This document shows, piece after piece, positions 46,033 through 54,949 of a stretch of DNA of 64,000 nucleotides. The notes below the pieces were generated by a model. The model saw only the letters and a program-made list of their open reading frames with translations. It did not search any database and had not been told where the DNA came from. Source of the stretch: Streptacidiphilus jiangxiensis (GTDB lineage Bacteria > Actinomycetota > Actinomycetes > Streptomycetales > Streptomycetaceae). The stretch is taken from assembly GCF_900109465.1 (NCBI RefSeq), contig NZ_FOAZ01000005.1, positions 204,473-268,472 of the forward strand. Direction: 5' to 3'. Positions within the stretch are counted from its first letter, which is position 1, and every line of letters starts with the position of its first letter. The position numbers and the translations under genes are program-made.

Positions 46033-47742
46033 ATGCGAAGCATCAAGCTGGGTCCCACCGAACGCGCGGCAGCGCTCGCGCGGCTCGCGGAGCGCGAACT
46101 CGACGTCCTCGTCGTCGGCGGGGGCGTGGTCGGCGCGGGGACCGCGCTGGACGCGGCGACACGCGGCCTGGCGACCGGTCTCGTCGAGGCCCGGGACTGG
46201 GCCGCCGGCACCTCCTCCCGGTCCAGCAAGCTGATCCACGGCGGGCTGCGCTACCTGGAGATGCTCGACTTCGCGCTCGTCAAGGAGGCCCTGCAGGAAC
46301 GCGGTCTCCTGCTGGGGCGCCTGGCTCCGCACCTGGTCAAGCCGGTGCCGTTCCTCTACCCGCTGCAGGGGCGCGGCTGGGAGCGGCCGTACGTCGGCTC
46401 CGGCATCGCGCTGTACGACGCGATGTCCGTCTCCTCCGGTCACGGCCGCGGGCTGCCGCTCCACAAACACCTCAGCCGCCGCCAGGCCCTGCGGCAGGCG
46501 CCCTCGCTGCGCAAGGACGCACTGGTCGGCGCGGTGCAGTACTGGGACGCGCAGATGGACGACGCGCGTTTCGTGACCACCCTCGTCCGCACCGCCGCCT
46601 CCTACGGCGCGCACGTCGCGAACCGGGCCCGGGTCATCGGGTTCCTGCGCGAGGGCGAGCGCGTCGTCGGCGCGCGCGTCGACGATCTGGAGTCGGGCAG
46701 TCAGTTCGTCGTCCGGGCCCGCCAGATCGTCAACGCGACCGGCGTGTGGACGGACGAGACGCAGGCGATGGTCGGCGAGCGCGGGCAGTTCCACGTGCGC
46801 GCGTCCAAGGGCATCCACCTGGTCGTGCCGCGCGACCGGATCCACTCCTCGACCGGTCTGATCCTGCGGACCGAGAAGAGCGTGCTGTTCGTCATCCCCT
46901 GGGGTCGCCACTGGATCGTCGGCACGACCGACACCGAGTGGACCCTCGACAAGGACCACCCGGCCGCCAGCAGCGCGGACATCGCCTACCTGCTCGACCA
47001 CGTCAACAGCGTGCTGGCGGTACCGCTGACCCGCGAGGACGTCGAGGGCGTCTACGCCGGCCTGCGCCCGCTGCTCGCAGGCGAGTCCGAGGCGACGTCC
47101 AAGCTCAGCCGCGAACACGTGGTGCAGCACGCCGCGCCGGGGCTGGTCGTGGTCGCGGGCGGCAAGTACACGACCTACCGGGTGATGGCCAAGGATGCCG
47201 TCGACGAGGTGGTGCACGGTCTCGACCAGCGCGTCGCGCCCTGCTGCACCGACACCGTCCCGCTGGCCGGCGCCGAGGGATACCGCGCGTTGTGGAACGC
47301 GCGCGGCGAGCTCGCCCGCCGCAGCGGCCTGCACGTCGCGCGCGTGGAGCACCTGCTGAACCGCTACGGGGCGCTGACGGAGGAGGTGCTCCAGCTCATC
47401 GCCGAGGAGCCCGGCCTGGCCGAGCCGCTGAGCGGCGCGGACGACTACCTGCGCGCCGAGGTCGTCTACGCGGCCCGCGCGGAGGGCGCCCGCCACCTCG
47501 ACGACGTGCTGGCGCGCCGGACCCGCATCTCCATCGAGACCTTCGACCGCGGCACCGCGGTCATGGCGGAGGCGGCCGCCCTGATGGGCGCCGAACTGGG
47601 CTGGGACAAGGCCCAGATCGACAAGGAGGTCGAGCACTACCGGGTGCGCGTCGCCGCGGAGCGCGAGTCGCAGGAGCAGCCCGACGACCTGACCGCGGAC
47701 GCGGCGCGTCTGGGGGCGCCGGACATCGTGCCGCTCAAGTAG
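46033..47742 (+). CDS. glpD: Glycerol-3-phosphate dehydrogenase (FAD, respiratory type)
   Basis: GlpD oxidises glycerol-3-phosphate to dihydroxyacetone phosphate, passing electrons to quinone at the membrane. The FAD motif is VLVVGGGVVGAGTALDAATR near residues 25-44, followed by TSSRSSKLIHGGLRYLEMLD, KGIHLVVPRDRIHSSTGLIL and VVVAGGKYTTYRVMAKDAVD. The C-terminal ~130-residue GlpD cap domain is present. Length 569 aa. GGAGGC precedes the ATG. The last codons (ATC GTG CCG CTC AAG TAG) match the unit of the tandem array that follows. Confidence 0.95.
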   Translation: MRSIKLGPTERAAALARLAERELDVLVVGGGVVGAGTALDAATRGLATGLVEARDWAAGTSSRSSKLIHGGLRYLEMLDFALVKEALQERGLLLGRLAPHLVKPVPFLYPLQGRGWERPYVGSGIALYDAMSVSSGHGRGLPLHKHLSRRQALRQAPSLRKDALVGAVQYWDAQMDDARFVTTLVRTAASYGAHVANRARVIGFLREGERVVGARVDDLESGSQFVVRARQIVNATGVWTDETQAMVGERGQFHVRASKGIHLVVPRDRIHSSTGLILRTEKSVLFVIPWGRHWIVGTTDTEWTLDKDHPAASSADIAYLLDHVNSVLAVPLTREDVEGVYAGLRPLLAGESEATSKLSREHVVQHAAPGLVVVAGGKYTTYRVMAKDAVDEVVHGLDQRVAPCCTDTVPLAGAEGYRALWNARGELARRSGLHVARVEHLLNRYGALTEEVLQLIAEEPGLAEPLSGADDYLRAEVVYAARAEGARHLDDVLARRTRISIETFDRGTAVMAEAAALMGAELGWDKAQIDKEVEHYRVRVAAERESQEQPDDLTADAARLGAPDIVPLK

Positions 47743-47976
47743 CCGTGGCGCTCATGTGGCTGTGGTGCTTGAGTGGTCGCGCCGTTTGAGTGGCCGTGGC
47801 GCTCATGTGGCCGTGGCGTTTGAGAGATCGCGCCGCTCATGTGGCCGTGCCGCTCGTGTAGCTGTGCCGCTGGAGTGGCGGCGCCGCTCGTGTGGTCGTG
47901 CCGCTCACGTGGCTGCGCCGCTCATGTCGCCGTGCCGCTCGTGTAGCCGTACCGCCTGAGTGGCGGCGCCGCTCGA
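47722..47976 (+). repeat. 17-bp degenerate tandem array downstream of glpD
   Basis: From 47739 to 47976 the sequence divides without a break into 14 units of exactly 17 bp, consensus about GTGGCCGTGCCGCTCAT. Each unit starts at 47739 plus a multiple of 17. The preceding 17 bases (47722-47738), which are glpD codons, match at about 13 of 17 positions, so the array starts within the gene. The period is not a multiple of three and stop codons occur in the reading frames. It is not a CRISPR: there are no spacers. Confidence 0.9.
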
Positions 47977-48000
47977 GCGGCGCGAGCAGGGCACCGCGGC

Positions 48001-48054
48001 GCGGGCAGGTTACCCGGGTTCGGTACCCTGCGCCCGCAGGCGAACCCCGCCTGC
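48001..48054 (+). terminator. Two hairpins after the 17-bp array
   Basis: GCGGGC at 48001 can pair with GCCCGC at 48032-48037 across an inner region, and GCAGGCG (48036-48042) pairs with CGCCTGC (48048-48054). The two overlap, so they are alternatives. One probably ends glpD transcription. No T run follows. Confidence 0.45.
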
Positions 48055-48110
48055 CTGATTGTGCGTCCTTCACGGCAGGATGGACCGCGACAGCGCCACG
48101 CGGCACGACC

Positions 48111-48140
48111 CTCCCCCAGCCTTCGGCCGGGGGCACCCCC
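48111..48140 (+). repeat. GC-rich hairpin repeat, copy 4
   Basis: CTCCCCCAGCCTTCGGCCGG, continuing GGGCACCCCC, is the fourth copy of the element at 31847. It ends 17 bases before the kinase start and only 2 bases before the GGAGGG site, so as RNA it may influence kinase translation. Confidence 0.8.
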
Positions 48141-48157
48141 TTGGAGGGACCTCGCGG

Positions 48158-49873
48158 ATGAGCGACACGCACCCGGACAACACCGGCATGCTCCTCGCCT
48201 CGCGGTACCGCCTCGCGGCCGTGCTCGGCCAGGGCGGCATGGGCACGGTGTGGCGCGCCGTGGACGAGTTCCTCGGGCGCGACGTCGCCGTCAAGGAGCT
48301 GCGGTTCGCGGCGGGCGTGGACGACGACGAGCAGCACCGGCTCGTGGCACGGACGCTGACGGAGGCCAAGGCCATCGCGCGGATCCGGCACAACGGTGCC
48401 GTCACCGTCTACGACGTGGTCGAGGAGGACGGCCGGCCCTGGATCGTCATGGAGCTGGTCGAGTCCCGCTCGCTCAGCGAGGTCATCCGCACGGACGGCG
48501 TGCTCCCGCCGCAGCGGGCCGCCGAGGTGGCGCTGGAGCTGCTCGGGGTGCTGGCCGAGGCGCACCGCGTCGGCATCCTGCACCGGGACGTGAAGCCGTC
48601 GAACGTGCTGATCGGGTACGACGGCCGGGTCGTGCTGACGGACTTCGGCATCGCCCGGGTCGAGGGGGACCCGTCGGTCACCTCGACGGGCATGCTGGTC
48701 GGTGCGCCTTCGTACATCTCACCGGAGCGGGCCCGCGGCCACGTGCCGGGCCCGCCGGCGGACATGTGGTCGCTCGGGGCGACGCTGTACGCGATGGTCG
48801 AGGGCGTGCCTCCCTACGACAAGGGATCGGCCCTGTCGACGCTGACGGCCGTCATCACCGAGCCGGTGCCGACACTGAGCGGTGACAAGCTGCTGCAGCC
48901 GGTCGTCGCCGGGCTGTTGCACAAGGACCCGGCCCAGCGGCTCGACGCCTCGACCACGCGCCGGATGCTGGGCGGCGTCATCGGCGAGTACGAGCGCCGT
49001 GCGCGCGCCACGGCCCACCTGGGGAGCGTGGCGGAGGCTCCGACGCAGTCCGTCCCGGCGCCGGACCCCACCCGGGTCCAGCCGTTGCCGACCGTGCCGT
49101 CCGTGCCGACCCGTCCGACGGCGCCGATGGACTCGGCCGCGCCGACGGTCACTCACCAGTACGACCACACCGCGACGGAGGGGCGTTCCGGGCACGCCGG
49201 GCGGTCGGGGCGGCCCGCGTCGTCGGGAAGGTCGCGGCGTCCGCTGTTCGTCGCCGCGATCGTCGTCGCGGCCGTGCTGCTGGTCACCGCCGCCGTGGCC
49301 GCGCTGCACCACGACAGTGGCACCGGCAGTGGCAGTGCCGCCGGCAGTGGCGGCGGCGCGTCGAGCCAGGACGGCGCCTCCTCGTCGCCGCGCGCCGGCA
49401 CGGACGCCCCGAGCACGGACCGGAACCCCGCCGCCGGCTTCCACACCGTGACCGGTCCGGGCGGTTCGACCATCGCGATCCCGATCGGCTGGCGGGAGAC
49501 CGCGCGCACCGCCACCCGGGTCAGCTGGACCGGCGCGGCCGGGACGCTGGTCGTCGACTTCACCCCGCACCCGGCCAAGTCCGGTGCGCTCAAGGCCTGG
49601 CAGAACGAGGAGCCGCGGGTCGCCGCCGGTCTGACCGACTACCACCTGGTCCGGCTCGGGGCGGTCCCGTACCGGGGGTGGGACGCCGCCGACTGGGAGT
49701 GGACCTTCCGCGCGGGCCTGGTCCAGCGGCACTCGCTGAACCGCGGCTTCGTGGTGGACGCGTCCCACGGCTACGCGATCTACTGGACGGCATCCGAGGC
49801 GGCCTGGCAGGGCGCCCGCAACGCCACCCTGATCGACGACTTCTTCAAGAGCTTCCAGCCGGCGGGGGGCTGA
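48158..49873 (+). CDS. Transmembrane serine/threonine protein kinase (Hanks type)
   Basis: The 571-residue protein has an N-terminal kinase domain (residues 18-275): glycine loop AVLGQGGMGTVWRAVD, VAIB lysine in VAVKELRFAAG, catalytic HRDVKPSNVLIGYDG, LTDFGIARVEG and APSYISPERARG. A Pro/Thr-rich juxtamembrane linker follows, then one membrane helix (LFVAAIVVAAVLLVTAAVAA, about 361-383), a Ser/Gly stalk, and an outside domain of about 130 residues starting HTVTGPGGSTIAIPIGWRET. GGAGGG at 48142 supports ATG 48158. First of three kinase-like genes in a row. Confidence 0.93.
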   Translation: MSDTHPDNTGMLLASRYRLAAVLGQGGMGTVWRAVDEFLGRDVAVKELRFAAGVDDDEQHRLVARTLTEAKAIARIRHNGAVTVYDVVEEDGRPWIVMELVESRSLSEVIRTDGVLPPQRAAEVALELLGVLAEAHRVGILHRDVKPSNVLIGYDGRVVLTDFGIARVEGDPSVTSTGMLVGAPSYISPERARGHVPGPPADMWSLGATLYAMVEGVPPYDKGSALSTLTAVITEPVPTLSGDKLLQPVVAGLLHKDPAQRLDASTTRRMLGGVIGEYERRARATAHLGSVAEAPTQSVPAPDPTRVQPLPTVPSVPTRPTAPMDSAAPTVTHQYDHTATEGRSGHAGRSGRPASSGRSRRPLFVAAIVVAAVLLVTAAVAALHHDSGTGSGSAAGSGGGASSQDGASSSPRAGTDAPSTDRNPAAGFHTVTGPGGSTIAIPIGWRETARTATRVSWTGAAGTLVVDFTPHPAKSGALKAWQNEEPRVAAGLTDYHLVRLGAVPYRGWDAADWEWTFRAGLVQRHSLNRGFVVDASHGYAIYWTASEAAWQGARNATLIDDFFKSFQPAGG

Positions 49874-49877
49874 ACCG

Positions 49878-51146
49878 ATGGCCAAGGCCTCCGGTGGCCG
49901 TCTTCTCGCCGAGCGCTACCAGCTGACCGAGCGACGGCGCGGGGGCGCGGTCGAGGCGCGTGACCTGCGCAGTGGCGCGCCGGTGCTGCTGGAGGCGGTG
50001 CCGCTGCCGGAGTTGGTGACGCCCTTCGACCAGGACGGTCCGGGCGGTCACGGCCTTCCCGGCGGTCCCGGCGGTTTCGAGGGTGCGGGCGACGGCGTGG
50101 TCGACGACGGCGGCGACGCGCGCTCGACCGCGCTGCGGCACGCCGCGACCGCGGCCCGCGCCGTGCCCGACCACCCGCGGCTGAGCCAGGTGTTCCAGGT
50201 CTTCGCCGAGGACGGCTACCTGTGGGTGGCGGGGGAGTGGGTGGCCGGTGCGCCGCTCGCCCAGGTGCTGGAACGGGCCCCGCTGTCGCCCTACCGTGCC
50301 GCCGAACTGGCCTACGACGTCAGCGCGGGTCTGGAGGTGATCCACCGGGCGGGGCTGGTCCACGGCAATCTGACCCCGGCCACGGTCACCGTCTGCGAGG
50401 ACGGTGCCGCGCTGCTCGGTGGTCTCGCGGCCGCCGCCGCGCAGGAGGCCCTGTGCGGGGGGCCGGGCGCGGTCGAGGCAGGTGCCTCGGTGCCGACGTC
50501 GCTCTGGAGCCCGGCACGGGTGCGGGCCAGGGACGCACGGGCCGTCATCGTCGGTGCGGTGCCGGAACGGTGGGCGCCGGAGCAGCTGGGCATCGTCGGT
50601 TCCGCCGGGCTGCCGGTCGGCCCGGCCGTGGACACCTGGGCGTTGGGTGTCCTGCTCTACCGCTCGGTCACCGGCGTGCCGCCGTATCCCGAGGGCGGGG
50701 TCGAGGAGCTGTTCGCGGCGGTCCGGGCCGGATTCCGGCCGGACACCCGGCCCGCCGGACCGCTGCGCCCGCTGCTGGACCGGCTGCTCGACCAGGACCC
50801 CGCACGCCGTCCCGGCCTCGCCCAGGTGCGGGCCGCGTTGCGCCAGTTGCTGCTGCGTGCGCCCGAGCCGCTGGACCGCGAGGCGCAGCTGGCCGCGCTG
50901 CCGCCGGGGGCGGGTCGCGGTGGTGCTGTCGAGCTGCCGACCGGGACGCGTCTGCCCGCGCCGAGACCCGGCGGCTTGCCGGCGCAGCGGTCGCGCGCTT
51001 CGAGCGAGATGGTCGACCGGAGACCGGAACGGCACCACCATGCGGCGCCCCGGCGCCGTGGCGCGCTGCTGGGTCCGGTCCTCGTGGGTGCGATTATCCT
51101 TGTGGTCCTGGTCACGCTGGCGCTGGCCGCCAACCTGAAGGGCTGA
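49878..51146 (+). CDS. Membrane-anchored pseudokinase
   Basis: The 422-residue protein has kinase-fold similarity (ERYQLTERRRGGAVEARDLR, LAYDVSAGLEVIHRAGLVHG, VDTWALGVLLYRSVTGVPPY) but lacks the catalytic residues. The glycine loop is degenerate, the ATP-binding Lys position reads VLLEAVPL, the HRD loop is VHGNLTPATV, and the DFG Asp is absent (LLGGLAAAAA). A basic region and one C-terminal membrane helix (LLGPVLVGAIILVVLVTLAL) end the protein, with no outside domain. It is 4 bases after the first kinase gene, so it is cotranscribed. A regulatory or scaffold role for the neighbouring kinases is inferred. Confidence 0.82.
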   Translation: MAKASGGRLLAERYQLTERRRGGAVEARDLRSGAPVLLEAVPLPELVTPFDQDGPGGHGLPGGPGGFEGAGDGVVDDGGDARSTALRHAATAARAVPDHPRLSQVFQVFAEDGYLWVAGEWVAGAPLAQVLERAPLSPYRAAELAYDVSAGLEVIHRAGLVHGNLTPATVTVCEDGAALLGGLAAAAAQEALCGGPGAVEAGASVPTSLWSPARVRARDARAVIVGAVPERWAPEQLGIVGSAGLPVGPAVDTWALGVLLYRSVTGVPPYPEGGVEELFAAVRAGFRPDTRPAGPLRPLLDRLLDQDPARRPGLAQVRAALRQLLLRAPEPLDREAQLAALPPGAGRGGAVELPTGTRLPAPRPGGLPAQRSRASSEMVDRRPERHHHAAPRRRGALLGPVLVGAIILVVLVTLALAANLKG

Positions 51147-51325
51147 GCGCGCGTAGACCCCGGTCCGGGCGGGGAACGGGACCTTCGCTGCCGAAGCGTC
51201 ACATCCCGGTCTCAAGGCCGTGCCCGGGACGCTGAGGTGTTCGACGGTAGGGATAGGGTGCGCGTACCGCGGTTCCTGCCGCGGAACGGGAAGCAACGGC
51301 AGGATCCGCGACTAGGGGGCAGACG

Positions 51326-53350
51326 GTGGGTACGGAGGCGGGCCGCGTGCTCGCGGGTAGATACCTGCTGGGCCCGCGCCTGGGGCGCGGCGGCATGGGC
51401 ACGGTGTGGCGTGCGACGGACCAGATGCTCGACCGCGAGGTCGCGGTCAAGGAGCTCTCCGTCGGACACCTGGCCGAGGAGGATCTGCAGATCGTCCAGT
51501 CCCGGATGAAGCAGGAGGCCCGCGCCGCGGCGCGGATCAAGCACCCGGGTGTCATCACCATCCACGACGTCGTCGAGCAGGACGGCAAGCCGTGGATCGT
51601 GATGGAGCTGATCGACGGCCGTTCGCTGTCCGAGCTCGTGGAGCAGGAGGGTGTGATCGATCCGCGCGAGGCCGCGCGGATCGGTGCCCAGGTGCTCGCC
51701 GCGCTGGAGCGCGCCCACCTGGCCGGCGTGATCCACCGTGACGTCAAGCCCGCCAACGTGCTGTTGGAGCGCGGCACCGGCCGGGTGGTGCTGACCGACT
51801 TCGGGATCGCCACCTTCGTCGGCGACTCGGCGCTCACCCGCACCGGCGACCTGGTCGGCTCGCCCGACTACCTGGCGCCCGAGCGCGTCCACGGCGGCCG
51901 CCCCGGTCCGGAGTCGGACCTGTGGGCGCTCGGCGCGACGCTGTACGCGGCGGTGGAGGGCCAGTCCCCGTTCCGTCGCGAGTCGCCGCTGACCACGCTG
52001 GCGGCCGTCGTCACCGACCCGCTGCCCGAGCCGCGCAACGCCGGCCCGCTGGCGCCGGTACTGCAGGCGTTGATGGCCAAGGAGCCGCAGCAGCGTCCTC
52101 CGGCGACGGACGTGCGCCGCATGCTGGAGAACATCGCGGCCGGCCACACCACCAACATCACCCTGGAGTCCCTGGGCGCGAGCCCGCTGCGGACCCCGAC
52201 CCAGGCCGTTCCGGCCGTCGACCGCCTCGGCGCCGCAGGCAGGGAGACCGACGCGGGCTTCCCCGGCTACACCCCGACCACCCTCGGCACGGCGGTCAAC
52301 GGCGCGTCGGGCGGCACCGCGGGCGGCACCGCGGGCGGCGGCGCGACGGGCGGCGGTACGGCCGTCGGTGGAGGGGCACTGGGCGGCGGCGCGACGGCGC
52401 CCACGGCCCGGGTGCCCGCGCAGAACGCGCCGCACGTCCCGGCCTCCGCCTCCGGCGCGCCCCGTCTGCTCGGCGGGCCGCTCTTCGCGGACGAGGCCGG
52501 GTACACCGGCACGCAGGACAACGGATACGGCCGCACGGCGCACGACAACGCCGGGCAGGGTACGTACGCCGGGCAGGGGTCGTACGCCGGCCAGGCTACG
52601 CACGGCGGCCAGGATTCGTACGGCGGCCAGGGTACGTACGGCGGCCAGGATTCGTACGGCGGCCAGGGTACGTACGGCGGGCAGGGCGACGGTCTCGCGC
52701 AGGGGCCCGCCTCCGCTCGTCCGCGACGTGGGCGGCGCTGGGCCTGGCTGCTGGTGGCCGCGCTGATCGCCGGCGGCGCCGGTGCGGGCGGCACGTACTG
52801 GTACAACCACCGGCACAAGTCCGCGAGCCCCTCCGCGACGGACAAGCCGACCTCCGGCGCGTCCGCCACCCCGTCGGACCAGCCGGTCCAGGTCCCGCCG
52901 GGCTACCAGCTCACGCACGACCCGTACGGCTTCAGCTTCGGCCTGCCCGTGAGCACCGACCAGCCGTGGGTGCGCACCGCCCCCAAGGGCCCGCTTGCGA
53001 TCACCTACAGCCCGGGCAACGACCTCTACGAGATCATCTTCGGGTACACCTACGCCAACTCCCGTTCCGCCGTGGAACAGGCGAAGTGGCTGATGTCGCA
53101 GCTCCAGGCGAACGACAAGAGCTACAAGCTGTTGCACTACAACACCAACAACTTCAAGAACTCGGTCGGCGCGCAGATCGAGTTCCTCTTCACCACCAAG
53201 GCCACCGGGCAGAAGATGCACGGCATCGAGCAGTTCTACAAGGCGCCCAACGGCAACGAGTACGACACCTTCGTGGCCTACCCGGTCGACGACTGGACCA
53301 CCGGCTACCAGCGCTTCGAGGAGATTCTGCAGACCTTCACCGTGCCATAG
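51326..53350 (+). CDS. Transmembrane serine/threonine protein kinase with Gly/Tyr repeat linker
   Basis: The 674-residue protein has an intact kinase domain (RLGRGGMGTVWRATDQ, VAVKELSVGHL, IHRDVKPANVLLERG, LTDFGIATFVGDSALTRTGD). A long Gly/Ala-rich linker contains eight six-residue repeats of the type YGGQGT/YGGQDS. One membrane helix lies at about 472-493 (WAWLLVAALIAGGAGAGG), and an outside domain of about 150 residues starts PPGYQLTHDPYGFSFGLPV and is similar in layout to that of the first kinase. The GTG start is preceded by GGGGGC. It shares the cluster with a kinase and a pseudokinase. Confidence 0.92.
   Translation: MGTEAGRVLAGRYLLGPRLGRGGMGTVWRATDQMLDREVAVKELSVGHLAEEDLQIVQSRMKQEARAAARIKHPGVITIHDVVEQDGKPWIVMELIDGRSLSELVEQEGVIDPREAARIGAQVLAALERAHLAGVIHRDVKPANVLLERGTGRVVLTDFGIATFVGDSALTRTGDLVGSPDYLAPERVHGGRPGPESDLWALGATLYAAVEGQSPFRRESPLTTLAAVVTDPLPEPRNAGPLAPVLQALMAKEPQQRPPATDVRRMLENIAAGHTTNITLESLGASPLRTPTQAVPAVDRLGAAGRETDAGFPGYTPTTLGTAVNGASGGTAGGTAGGGATGGGTAVGGGALGGGATAPTARVPAQNAPHVPASASGAPRLLGGPLFADEAGYTGTQDNGYGRTAHDNAGQGTYAGQGSYAGQATHGGQDSYGGQGTYGGQDSYGGQGTYGGQGDGLAQGPASARPRRGRRWAWLLVAALIAGGAGAGGTYWYNHRHKSASPSATDKPTSGASATPSDQPVQVPPGYQLTHDPYGFSFGLPVSTDQPWVRTAPKGPLAITYSPGNDLYEIIFGYTYANSRSAVEQAKWLMSQLQANDKSYKLLHYNTNNFKNSVGAQIEFLFTTKATGQKMHGIEQFYKAPNGNEYDTFVAYPVDDWTTGYQRFEEILQTFTVP
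52547..52690 (+). repeat. 18-bp coding tandem repeat (8 units)
   Basis: Eight in-frame 18-bp units of type TACGGCGGCCAGGGTACG encode NAGQGT, YAGQGS, YAGQAT, HGGQDS, YGGQGT, YGGQDS, YGGQGT and YGGQGD. Units 4-5 and 6-7 are alternating pairs, giving a 36-bp higher-order repeat. They lie in the kinase juxtamembrane linker. Confidence 0.9.
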
Positions 53351-53421
53351 GCCGCCGCGCCCGGTACCGTGGTGTGAACCGAGCCGTCCCCCGAAGTTCA
53401 CCTGTTGACCGGGAGGCCGTC

Positions 53422-54822
53422 ATGCCTGCAACGGTGCGAGAGACCCCGGATGCGGTCGTCATCGGAATGGGCCCGGGAGGCGAGGATCTGGCCGGAAGGC
53501 TGGCCGACGCCGGCCTGGACGTCGTCGGGGTCGATGAACGGCTGGTCGGTGGTGAGTGCCCGTACTGGGGCTGCATCCCGTCGAAGATCATGGTGCGTTC
53601 GGCCGACCTCGTCGGCGAGGCGCGACGCATCCCCGGCATGGCCGGCATCGCACGGGTGCACCCCGAGTTCCGGCCCGTCGCCCGCCGGGTGCGGCAGGCC
53701 ACCGACGACTGGAACGACAAGGTCGCCGTCGACCGGTTCACCGGACGCGGCGGCCGCTTCCTGCGTGGCACCGCCCGACTGACCGCCCCCGGTGAGGTCA
53801 CCGTGCTCGGCGCGGACGAGCGCGAGACCGTACTGAGGCCACGTCAGGCCATCGTGCTGGCAACGGGTTCCGAGCCGGCGGCGCCCCCCGTGCCGGGTCT
53901 GGCCGCGACGCCCTACTGGACCAACCGCGAGCTGATCGAGGCCGAGGAGCTGCCCGAGTCGCTGCTGATCATCGGCGGCGGGGCGATCGGACTGGAGCTC
54001 GGGCAGGCCTGGCAGCGGCTCGGCTGCGCGGTCACGGTGGTCGAGGCGGGACCGCAGCTGCTGGGCCGCGAGGAGCCGGAGTCCGGCGACCTGCTGACGC
54101 AGGTGTTGAGCGCCGACGGCGTGTCCGTGCACACCGGCGTCGAGGTGCAGGGCGTGGAGTACCGCGACGGACGGTTCCAGCTGCTCTGCAAGCGGGGCGA
54201 GCGGTTCTCCGCGGACCGGCTGCTCGTCGCGACGGGCCGCAGGATCGCGCTGGACCGGATCGGCGGCGGCGTGCTCGGCCTCGGTTCGGAGGCGCGGGCA
54301 GTCCCGGTCGACGAGCGACTGCGCGTGGTCGGCACACAGGGCAGCTGGCCGGTCGGGATCTGGGCGATCGGCGACGTGACCGGCAAGGGCGCGTTCACCC
54401 ACATGGCCATGTACCAGGCGGACGTCGCGGTGCGTGCGATCCTCGGCCAGGGCGGTGCCCCCGCCCGCTATCACGCGGTGCCGCGGGTGACCTTCACGGA
54501 TCCCGAGATCGGCGCGGTGGGCCTGACCGAGGCGCAGGCCCGAGCGGAGGGACGCCGGGTCCGCACGGCCCAGACGGAGCTGTCCGCGAGCAGTCGCGGC
54601 TACATCCACGGGTCGAACGGCAATGCGGGCTTCGTGAAGCTCGTCGCCGACGGCGACACCCTTGTCGGCGCCACCTCGGCCGGCCCCAGCGGGGGCGAGG
54701 TGCTGGGCCTGCTCTCCCTCGCCGTCTCGGCGCGGATCCCGATCGCCGAGCTGGCCGCCACGATCTGGGCCTACCCGACCTTCCACCGCGCGGTCGGCAC
54801 TGCCGTCGCCGAACTGGCGTGA
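53422..54822 (+). CDS. FAD-dependent pyridine nucleotide-disulfide oxidoreductase
   Basis: A member of the dihydrolipoamide dehydrogenase/mercuric reductase superfamily (466 aa). The N-terminal FAD site is AVVIGMGPGGEDLAGRLADA, and the redox-active pair lies in GGECPYWGCIPSK (Cys46 and Cys51, C-x4-C). The NAD site is LLIIGGGAIGLELGQAWQRL, GIWAIGDVTGKGAFTHMAMY holds the second FAD contact, and the C-terminal interface is present with AYPTFHRAVG, where the catalytic His of this class sits. The substrate is not evident. GGGAGG supports ATG 53422. Confidence 0.9.
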   Translation: MPATVRETPDAVVIGMGPGGEDLAGRLADAGLDVVGVDERLVGGECPYWGCIPSKIMVRSADLVGEARRIPGMAGIARVHPEFRPVARRVRQATDDWNDKVAVDRFTGRGGRFLRGTARLTAPGEVTVLGADERETVLRPRQAIVLATGSEPAAPPVPGLAATPYWTNRELIEAEELPESLLIIGGGAIGLELGQAWQRLGCAVTVVEAGPQLLGREEPESGDLLTQVLSADGVSVHTGVEVQGVEYRDGRFQLLCKRGERFSADRLLVATGRRIALDRIGGGVLGLGSEARAVPVDERLRVVGTQGSWPVGIWAIGDVTGKGAFTHMAMYQADVAVRAILGQGGAPARYHAVPRVTFTDPEIGAVGLTEAQARAEGRRVRTAQTELSASSRGYIHGSNGNAGFVKLVADGDTLVGATSAGPSGGEVLGLLSLAVSARIPIAELAATIWAYPTFHRAVGTAVAELA

Positions 54823-54949
54823 GCGCCCGGGTCGGAACGACCACGGTGGTTTCACGTGCCACTCGACCGCGCACCAACCGTTCGTAACCGGAGCGCATTC
54901 TGTTACTGGTGGGTATCGCAACGGCCCGAAACCGCCTACGCTGCCTGGC

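Noticed and set aside
47756-47959. Small proteins encoded by the 17-bp array on either strand
   Set aside because: The frames are by-products of the repeat; they have no ribosome-binding site and the period is out of frame.
47739-47976. CRISPR array
   Set aside because: The 17-bp units are contiguous with no spacers, are degenerate, and no cas genes lie in the window.
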